A stretch of DNA of 64,000 nt, from the NCBI GenBank assembly GCA_036320915.1, contig JAXBDG010000010.1:806001-870000 (forward strand). Reading direction: 5' to 3'. The position numbers and the translations under genes are program-made. The stretch comes from Linnemannia elongata (lineage: Eukaryota; Mortierellomycota; Mortierellomycetes; Mortierellales; Mortierellaceae). The notes below the pieces were generated by a model. That model was given only the letters and a program-made list of their open reading frames with translations. It had not been told where the DNA came from and ran no database searches. Below, one piece after another: positions 36,001-47,261 of the stretch (position 1 is its first letter; the number at the start of each line of letters is the position of its first letter).

Positions 36001-37042
36001 TAAAGTGAAGTTGCGATTGGTCCCCGTCCATGGCAAGCGACAACGGCTGCGCCAAGAGCAAAGCACTCGGCGTAGATCTCGTGGTCCTTTCGCTGTCTAT
36101 GTCGTCCACCGACAACTGCATGCGATCTCGATCTTGATCTTGGACGTTGTGCACCAGGCCCATGCGCTGAGTTGCGACTCCAACAGACAGGGATTCAGGG
36201 GTCGGCGAGGCAGACGGCAGGCTTGTCGCAGACTGCGAACGTGGACCGATCGTCTCGATCGTCAAGTCGTCCAGCTGGCTCGCTAAGATATCCGCGTTAG
36301 GGTAGTTGTTGTCACGCGTCTCGTTATCGCTTATACCTGTGAAGATACGAGGGCTGGATGGTCCCTCCTGCAGAGGCAAGCCTAACCTTCCTTGAACTCC
36401 CACATTCGTTGACTGTTGTTGTTGTTGTTGTTGTTGTTGTTGTCGGAGCCGCCTTTCCATTGCTGCATCGATTGTTTCACTTGACTCGAACGGCGGAGCT
36501 GCAGACAGCTGGTAGAGGGCAACGGGCAAGACAGCCGCCGCAGTAGCAATGGGTGTCATTTCATTGTGACGATCCGTTGGCGCCGACGAGGATATCCTCT
36601 GTTGTTGCTGTTGGTGCTGTTGTTGCTGCTGGATTTGCCGTTCACGTATGGCGAGGAGTAGGGATTCGTGTAGCTCAAGGGAGCTGTTGGAAAATGAACT
36701 TGAGTATGAAGGATAGATCGGTGTGTAGGAGACATGGTCTTGTTCGTCCCGACTACTGCTTAAACTACTCCCAAGGCTGTTGTGGGCCAGTCCGGCCTGG
36801 TCGAGGAGGCTTGTGGTAACAGTAGCAGGAGCGGAAAAGACGGTGGAGGTGGTGGTAGCGGTGGCAGTTGTGGTGGTAGTAGTAGCTGTGGTTGGGTATT
36901 GAACGTTGGAGTTGTTCAGGGGCTCTCTTTGGAGGAGCGAGGGAAAGCTGGAGTAGGGAATGAAGGAGGAGGCGGCGGAGGAGGTGGCAGACGCAGAATT
37001 GGATGAGGAAGGGGAGAAGGAGAAAGGGGTTCTCGAGGGCAT
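32019..37042 (-). CDS. Large low-complexity protein of unknown function
   Basis: Two exons, 37042-35284 and 35191-32019, join in frame to give 1643 residues. The start is the first ATG of the frame (MPSRTPFSFSPSSS); upstream the frame has only GTG. Composition is dominated by S, T, Q, N and P. Polyglutamine runs lie at about 36412-36441 and 32985-33044 on the DNA. More ordered islands are seen: MASRIRQARLARILRLMGERD, DEDMDWMSGTERRRRRRTGW, GTAFEGMEYISQADNLLNEN, GGLYYIYGNVRNRYG, and a charged probable helix VLLRREQEWERELEQYDREM. No signal peptide, membrane segment or known domain was recognised. Q/S-rich proteins of this kind are often transcription or RNA regulators, but that is not evidence here. 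It is divergent from the membrane protein at 38.5 kb. Confidence 0.75.
32985..33044 (-). repeat. CAG/CAA repeat coding polyglutamine
   Basis: A mixed CAG/CAA tract encodes about 18-19 consecutive Gln after the residues WEM in the low-complexity protein. A second tract of about 10 Gln lies at 36412-36441. Mixed codons suggest the Gln run is older than a recent slippage event. Confidence 0.9.
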
Positions 37043-38483
37043 TATCTCTGTCCTGTTCAGGAACCGTGGGGCGATGGGGGCGGGAAGAGATAAAGGAGGA
37101 AGGGTGTGGGAGACAGTGGCGAGGAGACGCTGAGGAAGATAAAAAGGAAAAAAAAAATAGAAATAATAACGAGGGGGACTGTGGGTCGTGTTCGAAATGG
37201 CTGGATTATCTTGAATGAGTGTGGAAGTAGGTGGGAGACGGTTGAGCCAGGAGTCTGGACTTTGTGCTCTTAAGCCCAGTGTGACAACGGCGGGAACCAG
37301 CTTCTTTGGAAGGTAAAAAAAAAAAGGCAGTCCGCGGAGGTTCTTGGCTGGTAAGTGCACGGGACAGAACAGAAGGAGGAAGGGTTAATGACTTCATAAG
37401 AGCCAAGGAAAACGGACATGTGACGAATGGTGCCGTAACGGAGACGGGTGGGGGTAGGCAAGGGAAGCTACTCACGACAGGAAGGGCTGAATGTGTGTGC
37501 GCGTGTGTGTATGTCTCGATTGTGGTCGAATGCGGAGTGAATGAACGAAAAGGAAGTGGAGATTGTGTAGGGAGTGCGAGGGTGAATGTGAGTTTGAGTA
37601 AGGCAAAGGCAAAGGCAAAAGGCAAAGGCAAAAAGGGCGCAATAATGAGAAGGAAGGCGGATATATGTAACTGCATACGAAGGAATAATGAACCCTTTGT
37701 AATTGACTGGTAGTTTATTTAAGGGTGCATTCACTATGGCCGAGTGGGTGAACATGAAAAAACCTCGCACCTTCACACAGTTCACACTCATCCAGTAAAG
37801 TCCAAGACAAATTAGTATGTGAGCCCACTGCCAGATGGTTTGCTGCTCACCTAACTTCTTGTCATCCTCATTCTCACCCTACAGCAACATCCAAACCCTC
37901 CCACACCCAGCAATCCATCTTCTCTTCTGAACCCACTCAGTTCAGTGAGCAACTCGTCTCTCTCTCTCTCAACTTGCCTCTCTGTGTCTCTCTTTTTTGT
38001 CTGTCAGTTGCATCTCCCGCCTCTCACCTCTCACCTCTCAACCAGTGTGAGAGCATCCTTTGTTGAAAGAAAGAGAGAGAGAGGTACCTATCGCTGCCGA
38101 CTTACATTTTTCGGGCACAGAATGCAGTTTTTTTTTTGTAGGGCTACAGTCATCGTCCCCTTTCTTTTTCTCTTTCGTCTCTGCTCTCCTGCCCCCTCCT
38201 CTTCTCCTCCTCATCCCCCTTCATTCATCCTCTTCTCTCCTCATCCTCATCCTCATCCTTCTCTTCCGTCTCTACCCTTTCTCCATTCCTTATACCCTCC
38301 CTTCCCCTCCTGTATACCCCCCCTTACTGCTTTTCACTGGCCAACGACTCCCTCCCTCTGCACTCCGCATTTTCATTTCTGTACCTGAATTCCTCCTCCT
38401 TCCCACCTCCGCCCTTGTTTCGGCTTACACTGACACCCATAACAATACCCTTTCCCGCCCTTTTTCTTATTCTGCAACAAACA
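37043..38483. promoter_or_regulatory. Divergent upstream region
   Basis: This 1.4-kb stretch lies between two genes that read away from each other, the low-complexity gene (-) and the S/T-rich membrane protein (+). The part near 38000-38480 is strongly CT-rich, as in many fungal promoters and leaders. No further gene is seen. Confidence 0.45.
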
Positions 38484-40469
38484 ATGACGGTCCCCCATCG
38501 AACCAGGGGCCAGTTGCCCATCCTGGTTCTCTTTGCCCTGCTGTTCACCTTCCTCGGCATCGTTGCGGCGCTCGACCCCCAATCTAGCGTAAGTCACACA
38601 AAAAACAGTTTACCAAAAAATAAGGAGGCAGCTAGCCGGCTTAATGAGCTGGTCCTAATCCTTTTTTGAGCTAAGGCATTATAATGTTCAGGAGCACTTC
38701 GATTCCCTACTTTTATCCACCACTTGGTAACCGGGGATTCCATATCGGGTTGGTACCGACGTGGAGAACTTCTTAACAGGCATTTTTTTTTTTTTTGCTC
38801 AACAAACTAAAGCCTGCCCAAACTGGTTTTGTTTTTATCGCACCGGGGAGCGGAAGGAGTGTCTCTCTCGATAACTGCCACTGCAGCTTCCAATCGGCAA
38901 AGCCTAACAAAATATGCATGCTTGATTACTCCCTCTTTGTCTTGCAATTTACTGTACTTCAAAGAAAACACGAACATGGGATGGGAAACAGAGAATGAAT
39001 AACCTCGTTCCTGAGAATCTATTGAAGGTCAAAAGGTTTCACGTTCTGTTGTGTTCGTGTTCATGTTCATGTCCATGCTCATGCATAGACCTTGGACTAC
39101 CTGACCGATTGGCTGATAGACTGACTGGTGGCATGATTACTCCAACAACTTTGGGGGGGGAAGGGAGTCATTATTATTGTTTTCAATTTGCTTGTGTGTA
39201 ACAACTCATTTATTCGCATGTCCTGACCAATTTTGCTTTTACACCATCCTCAATTCAACTACTTCAGGTTCCAACGGCAACGCCCAGTGTCTTCAACCCT
39301 GCGTTCTTGCACCATCCTCCTCGACCTATCATCACCGGTTTTCACAAGCGCCAAGCAGGTCCTGTTATCCCAACTGATTTACCGGTAAGAAGCCTTGATT
39401 GCCACCTCATCTCGCAAACCACATTGGCTTTCTGTTCCCTACTCCAGCAAAAGAGCGAACAAGAACGACTAGCAACTGTGAGGAATGAAGAGAGGAAAAC
39501 GGAGCAGCTCATACAATATTTGTTATTTTTCTTGGATACGCCATTTCTTTTTGGATTTTTATTAATATCTTTCGTCTTCTTTGTGCTCTAATCGTTCGTC
39601 TATGCCGATCGGATTTCTCTCTTTACCTTTTTTTTAACGTTTAGGGAACAAACACCTCAACGACCCCTCCTACAAGTTCGACATCCACGACCCCACTTCC
39701 AACACCACCCACCAACTCTACCTCACTCGTACCGGTGACCAGCACTACTACCCTGGCCACCACAACCACAATCTCACGCACCGCCACCTCTGTTTCCGTG
39801 AACACAACCTCCATCGCAACTTCATCAACAACCTCTGTTTCTCCGACCAATTCTGATCCTGCACCCGACAATAAGGGTATGATCATTGGAGGAAGCGTTG
39901 TGGGAGGATTAGTCTTCGCCATTGGTCTCGCCCTCCTGGCTTTCCGTTGTACCATCAATAGTCGCGAGAAGAAACGTCGTAACAAGGAGATGGCGGCGAC
40001 CTTGGCCGAGAGCTTCGATCGCAGCGGAGGAGATCCAATCGCGTCTCCACGCAAGGGATACTTGGAGCTTGGAGATGGACCACCAACCCCTAATCCTGGA
40101 CGAGGCGCCAATCTGTCGAGAAACGGATCGCAGGACGCGTACTATGGCAAGGAAGGTGGCGGACAGGAATATTACAACTCACATTACGTCCAGGAGCGCT
40201 ACGGTGGTGCTAACACTGGCGGTGGATATTATGACGAGACAGAGCTGTCAGTGATGAATGGCCATCCTGGCCGGCCGGCGTCTCCCTTTGTGGGCAGAAG
40301 CAACTCGGACCATTCGATGACTATTCCTCCCACGAGTATCTCGACCAATCATTATGCTGGCTATAATGAGTATGGTCACAACGGAGACTACGACTATAAT
40401 GGAGGACACCATGATGGTGGTGGGTACTATGGCGGAGGTGGACACGGAGGCCGGCCCCAAGGATACTAG
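38484..40469 (+). CDS. Single-pass S/T-rich cell-surface protein
   Basis: Exons 38484-38588, 39268-39384 and 39645-40469, all phase 0, encode 348 residues. A hydrophobic N-terminus (LPILVLFALLFTFLGIVAAL) should be a signal peptide. The ectodomain includes a dibasic HKR|QAG site of Kex2 type at about residue 65, then a strongly S/T-rich stretch likely to be O-glycosylated. A membrane helix follows (MIIGGSVVGGLVFAIGLALL) and a stop-transfer RCTINSREKKRRNK. The cytosolic tail of about 150 residues is rich in G, Y, N and H (YGGGGHGG) and carries Ser/Pro sites. The layout resembles wall-stress sensors (Mid2/Wsc-like) but has no WSC domain. Sensor function is inference. Intron 1 is unusually long (679 bases). 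Confidence 0.75.
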
Positions 40470-40927
40470 ACTGTATACTTTGCAAGGAGCGGGAAGGAGG
40501 CGTTGTTCCATAGATCCTCCATCCTCTCCAAGTGAGTTTTACCCATAATCAATGTAACATATTCTAAACAAGAAAGCTTTGCTCGATGTAGCCCTGCCTG
40601 GCATACATTTTGTCCTGTTGTCGTTTTTCTTACAGACGCGGTAGAAACAAATGGTGTTGGAAAGCTAGCCTGGTTGTATGCAAACACTAGCAGAGAGATG
40701 TGGCTTGGCTCGTTCTTCTCATTCCCGTAACCAATCAGATTGCTTCCTCCCCTGTCTCTCCCTTCCCCTGTCTCTTCGTCCCTTCTGTCCCTCCCAGCCT
40801 TCTTCGCGCACACATCGTTTCTTGTCCTTCGCCCTTCCTTTTTATCCATTTTTTCTTTACCTTTTTCTCCCTTTTCTTTACCCACCTTCCCCTCTTTTCT
40901 CCCGTCATCCCCTGCCGATAAAAAACT
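40470..40927. other. Intergenic spacer upstream of the STRAP gene
   Basis: This 458-base tandem-gene spacer becomes strongly CT-rich from about 40740 up to the next ATG, consistent with a promoter or leader. No gene is seen. Confidence 0.5.
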
Positions 40928-42109
40928 ATGTCCATGGCATCCACTCCTCGCGCCATCCCCCTGACCTGCTCAGGACACACCCGCCCCGTCGTCGACCTCC
41001 AGTTCTCAAGAGTCATGTCCGATGGCTCATACTACATGATTAGCGCTTGCAAAGGTACACAAGGGTCCCTCTTTTCTTTCATCGCTCTTTTTTTCTTTTT
41101 TTTCTTTTTTTTTCTTTTTTTTTTTTTTTTTTTCTTTTCCTTCTGGCTTTGGCTCATACTCGGATGTGTCAGCTATCCTTTTTTTGTTATGCGTCATCGC
41201 TCTTTGCATAACTAACAACCCTTTCCATTTGCTTACTACTCGACTTCATTGCAACCACACAAACCTCGAACCTCGACCCTTGACGCTGGCCATGGAAAAA
41301 CAGATGGAAACCCTATGCTTAGAGATGGTCAAACTGGAGACTGGATTGGAACGTTCATTGGACATAAGGGCGCCGTCTGGAGCGCGCGCATGAGCACTGA
41401 TGTCACAAGGGCTGTCACTGCCTCGGCCGACTTTACTGCGTACGTTGTTATTGTTGTTGGTGGTGGTGGTGCTTGTTCCTTTTTGCTCTTTTCTGTTGAG
41501 CTTGTTTGTTTCGTTTTTTTTGCATGGTCACCTCAGTCATCTCTTTCGTGAGTCTGTGTGTGGGGTTTTGTTTGACAAGGACAAAGACAGAGCGCTGTGT
41601 TGAAAAGAACTTTGTTCTGTTTCATGAAGTTCAAGTGGTTCATGGCTTTAGCTACTCTGGATCTTTTCTGTTGCTCCTTCCCCTTTTTTGTTACTACTTT
41701 TCATCTTGACCCCCTAACCATGCCTCCCATTCTTATTTGTCCCCTTCCTCTCCCACTCTTTTTTCTCCCTGACTCCTTGTCCCTCGTTCTCGTTCTTTTT
41801 ACTAACACACAAATATATTGCACGTCCAATAGCAAGGTCTGGGACACATATACCGGGGATATTCTTGCCTCGTTCCCCCACCAGCACATTGTCCGAGGAT
41901 GCGACTTTTCAGGCGATGGCAGCCGTATTGTCACAGGAGGCATGGAGAAGAAACTCAGGATCTTTGATCTCAACCGGGACGACCTGGCAGGACAACCCAT
42001 CCTGTCCGCCGACGGCCATACCTCTGTCATCCGTAATGTTGTTTGGGATGGTGCACGGAATATGATCCTCAGCTCGGGAGACGACATGGAGATCAGGTGA
42101 GGAAGAAAG

Positions 42110-42146
<37 letters not shown>

Positions 42147-42981
42147 CACGACTTTGTGCAACAGCAACGTGCAACGATAATTTTCCATTCTCTGACTCCT
42201 TATTGTTCTTTTGTTTGTTGATGAAAATATTAGGGTCTGGGATCCTCGCTCGTTCAACCAGGTTCACTCTTGCAAGATGGATGGACCCATCGCTTCAATG
42301 GAGTTGTCTGCAGACGGACAGTACATCACCTCTACCACCGGCAAATCAGTCTACTTCTGGGACGCTCAAACGTACGTTGCTCGTCATATTTTTTCACATA
42401 TCGCCGACCCAAAGGTGTTTTAGTTGATCATGCAGTTATCACCATGGAGCTGAAGACCCGTTATCAGGAGAGAATATTCACTGGAGGAAGAACACAGTTA
42501 CAACTCATGGAGACAAAGCAACATGGAGACTTTCCAGCAACTACAAAGGGATGCTATCGATACAGTCGCATGAGAGCGTACAAATCCAAAGAAGCGCGGA
42601 ATTATAGAATGGCAGCACACTCAAAGGCACACGCGGAGACGGTTGTTGACATTCTCCTTCTACTTTTTACAAATGATTAGCTATACGTTAAGAAAGCACA
42701 TCAAGACAGAGTATGATGTCTCTGCAGTCTCGCTTCACCCCAACCATACCCGGTTTGTTGCAGGAGGCTCTTCTGATCTCTGGGTCCGGATCTACGACTT
42801 TGAGTCGGGTCGTGAGCTCGAGGTCTACAAGGGACACCACGGACCTGTCCATACGGTCAGCTACAGCCCTGACGGCGAGCTTTATGCTACAGGATCCGAG
42901 GATGGAACCATCCGTCTCTGGCAAACAACACCTGGCAAGCGCTATGGACTCTGGCAGGGTGATGGAAACGAGGACGCTTGA
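40928..42981 (+). CDS. STRAP: WD40 protein of the STRAP/UNRIP family
   Basis: Exons 40928-41054, 41304-41439, 41833-42096, 42234-42371 and 42681-42981 encode 321 residues with balanced phases. Conserved stretches match the human serine-threonine kinase receptor-associated protein closely: [69 protein letters not shown] and [20 protein letters not shown]. Seven WD repeats would form one propeller. In animals the protein binds SMN complex and TGF-beta receptor partners; in fungi it is most likely an RNA- or translation-related scaffold. A second ATG two codons in (MSMAS) may also serve. Intron 3 carries a 34-A run, and intron 1 a T-rich run broken by single C residues (41090-41134). Confidence 0.93.
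42110..42143. repeat. Poly-A tract (34 A) in STRAP intron 3
   Basis: This uninterrupted run begins 14 bases after the GTGAGG donor at 42097. Confidence 0.9.
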
Positions 42982-43419
42982 ATGTTGGCGTGAAAAAATC
43001 GTTATAGGGGGGGAAAAAAGGGTACATAGAAGCTCAAGGAAGTTCTTTAGTACCTTACCACTATTACAGTTCACTACCATACTAAGTCTAAAACGTGGCA
43101 CAACAAACGATAAAAAAAGACAAGAGTAAAAAATGGGGGGGGGGAACGTGTTCAAATAACTTTGCAAGAGGTGCCCTCTATTTTTTTTTATTAGTAGATG
43201 GAGGAAGAAATGAACGACTGATCAAAAGGGCTGGGAAAGGAAGAGCAGCCGGGTGCCAGGTGTGATAAACAACTCCACGAAAAAGACGCTGCTAAAACAA
43301 ACATTCCTGTTGATGCTGTGAATGATCAAAACCATGTTCGATGGTCGCCGATATTGGGAGTTGATCCTTGTTCCTTGCTACCTGGAGCTGTCGAATGTCC
43401 CTGTATGTGTCGTCCCGTT
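42982..43419. other. Convergent spacer between STRAP and RER1
   Basis: This 438-base gap holds the two 3' UTRs. A G-run lies at 43136-43143. No gene or clear polyadenylation hexamer was found. Confidence 0.5.
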
Positions 43420-45801
43420 TTACTTGAAACTGCTCTTTCCATACGACTTCTTGCCAATGTTGAAGGGGATGTACCGATACTTGATCATGTGTCGGATCTG
43501 GCGCTTCATCGTGATGGCGAAGAGGATGCAGAAGTAGATCAGGAGAATGGGCCAGAAGACCGGTATGTCAAAGAACCGGAACAATGTGCATCCAAACGCA
43601 ATCACAATCGCCCTTGTTGCCGAGTGCCTATTGTGTTTTGAAAGATTAACAGTAATGGTTCAGTCTTTGGAATGGTCGTTTTGTTATCGGTCTTTTTGGG
43701 GAAGTAGAAACAGCCATTGGAGGTGGGGTGATGTTTTTTTTTGGACCCGTATCCGGTAATGGCATGACACGCCCGGGATGTACTACGTGGTGGCTGCTCA
43801 GTCGCCCCACATCACAGACACACACACGCAAGGTATCCTGCACCCGCCCGCATATTTGAAAATGCCGGCAATGTTTGTGTACCGTATGTATGGTTCCAGC
43901 TATTCCTGCTTTTCTAACGTATGTTTTTGTCATCCATCATATCCTGTCCATTCGGGGTCCCTTCCGTGCTTTCCTGTCAAATGTAACAAAATGCGTAAAC
44001 GGTTGGGGGTGGGAGCCCAATGTTCGAACTATGTTTCGTAGACTATTCACGGATACACAAGAAAACAAACACACACGTCGCCTCTTTCTGACAGACCACA
44101 AACTATCCACCGCCTTTTGTCGTCCTCGTTCTTTTTGTTTGTATCCATTTTGTATCGTACTGTAGCCTCAGAATAGATTATTCGAGATGGAAGCACAAAA
44201 AAAACAAGATGATGCTCTTTCGTATGATGGCCACCTTTCTCCTTTCCACGGTCCTCCTCCTGCTCTCTCTGTTTGTGTCGATGTTACTAATTGTTGACAT
44301 GGCGTCCATTTTTGAGCGCTTGAACGCAATCCTGTCCACTCTCCATCCCCACGATACGGGTACCTCCTGTTTGTTATCGTTTCTCTCTTTATTGCCAAGA
44401 GCACTTTCTCCTTCAAGAAAAATATCCCGAGATGTGAACAAATGAGAAAGAAAGGCGCACTTACCAAAACTTGAACTCTGGTAGCCTCCTGACGAATGGT
44501 CTAAACTCCTCGTCGGACCGCATGGGCAGTGTTGGGCCCTCCTCGACTGCATCCGCTGCCATATCCATCTCCAGTGAAGGGTCGAACTTTGGCTGCAAGA
44601 AGGCGAGGAACAGGTTGAGTAGGTAGATGCCGAGAGCGTAAGTGACGATGTACCATCCTTGGGCAATGAAAACTCGCAGAAAGTAGATGAAGATTGCTAC
44701 ACCAGTAAAGACCCAGCGTTCTGTTGCGTGCGGCGTCACTCTATCGAGAATAACTTGGTAGCGCTAATAAGGACATGATATAAACGAGATGAGTAAGGCG
44801 AAAACACAACAAGAACAGAAAAAGGGGTGTGCAATGGGAACAAGGAAGCTGAGAAAAAGGAAAGTGGAAAAAGGTAAAAGTGGGAGGGGCGTTGGCATTC
44901 ACTCCTTTTTTTTTTTGTGTGTGTGTGTGTGTGTGTTGTGTTTGTCCCCACTCAACAACGACTTCGTTATCAGTCCAGGGGGTAGGTTAGGTGGGTGGTT
45001 CATTACTCCTGCTCTGTCTGATTGATTGATCGCCCTTTTTTTTATATCTGCTGTATATATTGGACATCCTTGACCCCGTCTGAATTGATCCCCTTCCAAA
45101 GAGTAAAAATCCATTTGCAGAGGACCACATCACCGCATCCACTCTCCCCTGCCACGCGCCAGTCAAGGTCGTCTTGATATTGTTGGATCACCATACTTGT
45201 AGATACTGGGGTAATTATCGATCCATATCTTTTGAGTCCCGCGGGTTCATACATCCTGTAAACCAAATCGCTCTCTCTCCATGTCCGTGAGAAGCCTCGA
45301 TCGAAAAATAAAACAGGGCAGCATCCTGATGATAATTCCTACGATGCGGGTTATTACTTTGGTGTTGGCGAAGAGGTAAACAAACGAGGTCTACAGGGCG
45401 GGTGTAGGATATTTATAAAGCAAAATAACCAAAAACAGCAATGGCAAATGGAGAGGGTTGGATGATTTGATGGGGTTGTTTGCTTTGGTGTCCCGACAAT
45501 CGTTTCGACTTTTTGAGTGATGTCTCTTCCGTCGCAGTTCCTTTGTTGTTAAGTTCCATTACCCCAACGAGGTTCAAAAAAATAAATAATTGAGCGATTC
45601 CAGAAAATAAAAAAAAAAAAAAAAAAAAAAAAAAAACTAGAGTTGACCCAAGAGTTGTTTGTTGCAAGCTGTGGATGGGTTCCTTGCCGATGAGAAGGGA
45701 GGGTAGGGGATCAGGCGAAAGCTGGTTGTTGTTATTACCTGCTCGAGTTTTGACTTTTGGGCCCAAAAGGCGTTTCCATCCTCCGGTGGTTCGCTGTTCA
45801 T
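43420..45801 (-). CDS. RER1: RER1, Golgi-to-ER retrieval receptor
   Basis: Exons on the minus strand: 45801-45739, 44763-44465, 43627-43420, giving 189 residues in consistent phase. RER1 returns ER membrane proteins from the cis-Golgi by recognising polar residues in their membrane helices. Strong family stretches are [71 protein letters not shown] and [19 protein letters not shown]. Four membrane helices are visible, and the C-terminus is basic ([10 protein letters not shown]), as expected for COPI binding. Length matches the family (about 190). Intron 1 is nearly 1 kb and holds a 29-A run and a GT microsatellite. Confidence 0.95.
45609..45637. repeat. Poly-A tract (29 A) in RER1 intron 1
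   Basis: On the coding (minus) strand this is a T run about 100 bases after the donor. Confidence 0.85.
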
Positions 45802-46608
45802 GATGTGTTGTTTGTGTGTGTGTAATATGTGGGTTGTGGACTTGTGGGGAAGGGAGGGCAGGGACGGTTGGGCTAAAGCAGAAGGGCACAAACAAGTGAG
45901 GTGAATGAGTGAGAGGAAACGAGAGTGGGATGATGTCCAGATGTGTGTGAAAAGAGTTGAGGCGGAAAAGAAGAAAAGAAAGAAAAGGTGATGTTGAAAG
46001 AGTGTTAAAAAGTAAGGAGAAGAACTCGAAAGGAGATTTCTGAATCCTGTTTTTCGGCCCTTTCTCTTTTCTCTTTTCTCTTTTCTCTTTTCTCGTTTCT
46101 CTTTCCTTCTTTCCTTCTTTTCTTCTTTCCTTCTTTCCTTCTTTGATGTTGGTTGCTGGGGTCTTTCTTTTCCTTTGTATAGTGCAGTCTCCAGGACTGC
46201 TTTTAGTTTCAATTTTGAACCTTCAAAAAATAAGTGATCGAAGAGCAAACAGAACAGAGGGCTGTTGTGTCATCATCGAAGAACTCGCTGTTTGTTGGGC
46301 ACCAGTCCTATTCGTGGAGCCACATTGTGCTTCCATTTGCTTCTTTATTTTCAGAAGACGTCTCCCCTCTCTCTCGGTCGTCATCATCTGTGTACTTTGT
46401 TATTATTGCCACGTACCGACAGCAAACCTCAACACTTATTCCGAATTATCTCGTTTATCCCTCACACACAAACCACCCCCGCCCCATTCCTCCACTCCAC
46501 ATGCACATGCTCATATTATTGTTTTTTTGTTTTTTTGTTTGCATTGATCTTCTTCTTCTTATCTGCATTGATTGCTGAAATGATTATGTTTTAATGAAAC
46601 AAAACGTC
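45802..46608. other. Intergenic region with pyrimidine microsatellites
   Basis: This lies between the RER1 start and the FKBP12 3' end. At about 46060-46145 there is a compound TTTTCTC / CTTTCCTT repeat that probably lies in the RER1 upstream region. No gene is seen. Confidence 0.55.
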
Positions 46609-46935
46609 TTAACGGATCTCGAGGAGCTCGACGTCAAAGATCAAGGTGGCCTTGGCGGGGATGACTGGGGGGAATCCACGGTCACCGTAACCGTAATCAG
46701 AGCTGATCTTGAGGGTAGCGCGCTCGCCGAGCGACATCTGGGGGACGCCCTCCTCCCAGCCACGGATAACACGGCCAACACCAATGGGGGTGACAAAGGG
46801 ATCGTTGCGGTCGCGGGACGAATCGAACTTGGAGCCGTCCTCGAGGGTGCCGACGTAGTGCATGACGACAGTCTGGCCGATCTTGGGGAAAGTAACGCCG
46901 TCTCCGGCCTTGATGATGGTCTTGGTAACACCCAT
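46609..46935 (-). CDS. FPR1: FKBP12-type peptidyl-prolyl isomerase
   Basis: One coding exon encodes 108 residues, the exact classic FKBP12 length, from [13 protein letters not shown] to FDVELLEIR. Conserved active-site and ligand-binding stretches are [52 protein letters not shown] and [10 protein letters not shown], including the pocket Trp of GWEEG. The protein catalyses cis-trans isomerisation at proline and is the receptor for FK506 and rapamycin in fungi. An AG acceptor (TTCAG at about 46949-46953) lies just 5' of the ATG, so a 5'-UTR intron is likely. An in-frame upstream ATG (MFRSSIMG) is the alternative start. It is head to head with an F-box/LRR gene. Confidence 0.95.
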   Translation of the reverse strand: MGVTKTIIKAGDGVTFPKIGQTVVMHYVGTLEDGSKFDSSRDRNDPFVTPIGVGRVIRGWEEGVPQMSLGERATLKISSDYGYGDRGFPPVIPAKATLIFDVELLEIR

Positions 46936-47261
46936 GATGGAGGATCTGAACATATAGGTTGGTGTGTCGGTTGAGAGATGAGGGAAAAGAAAAACAGCGG
47001 AGAAAAAAAGAGCACAGCGTGGATAGAGAGAGTGTGTTCTTCCGTGGCTTGTCCTCTGTCCACTTCTCCCGTATTAACACCCACGGTGTGATGTGCCTGA
47101 AATCAGCTCTACTCTTGTCTGTCTCAGTATCCTTAACGCCCCCGCCCGCCACTCTCTGTCTGCGCCTTCCCTGCGCTTTTTTATTCTTTCCTTTTCTTCT
47201 CATTCCCATTCCCACACTACCTACGCAAGCTTCTTCTTCTCATCAGCCCCCCTCATCCACA
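46936..47261. promoter_or_regulatory. Shared upstream region of FKBP12 and an F-box/LRR gene
   Basis: These 326 bases separate two divergent ATGs. The region is CT-rich toward the + gene. No individual factor site is claimed. Confidence 0.5.

Noticed and set aside
37731..37800. tRNA-like A box (tggccgagtggg)
   Set aside because: No matching B box or cloverleaf follows within the expected distance.
46060..46145. CT-rich repeat considered as a CRISPR-like or satellite array
   Set aside because: It is a simple compound microsatellite with no spacers of constant length, and the genome is eukaryotic.
46594..46974. 126-codon open frame on + opposite FKBP12
   Set aside because: It is an antisense shadow of a conserved exon, with no independent support.
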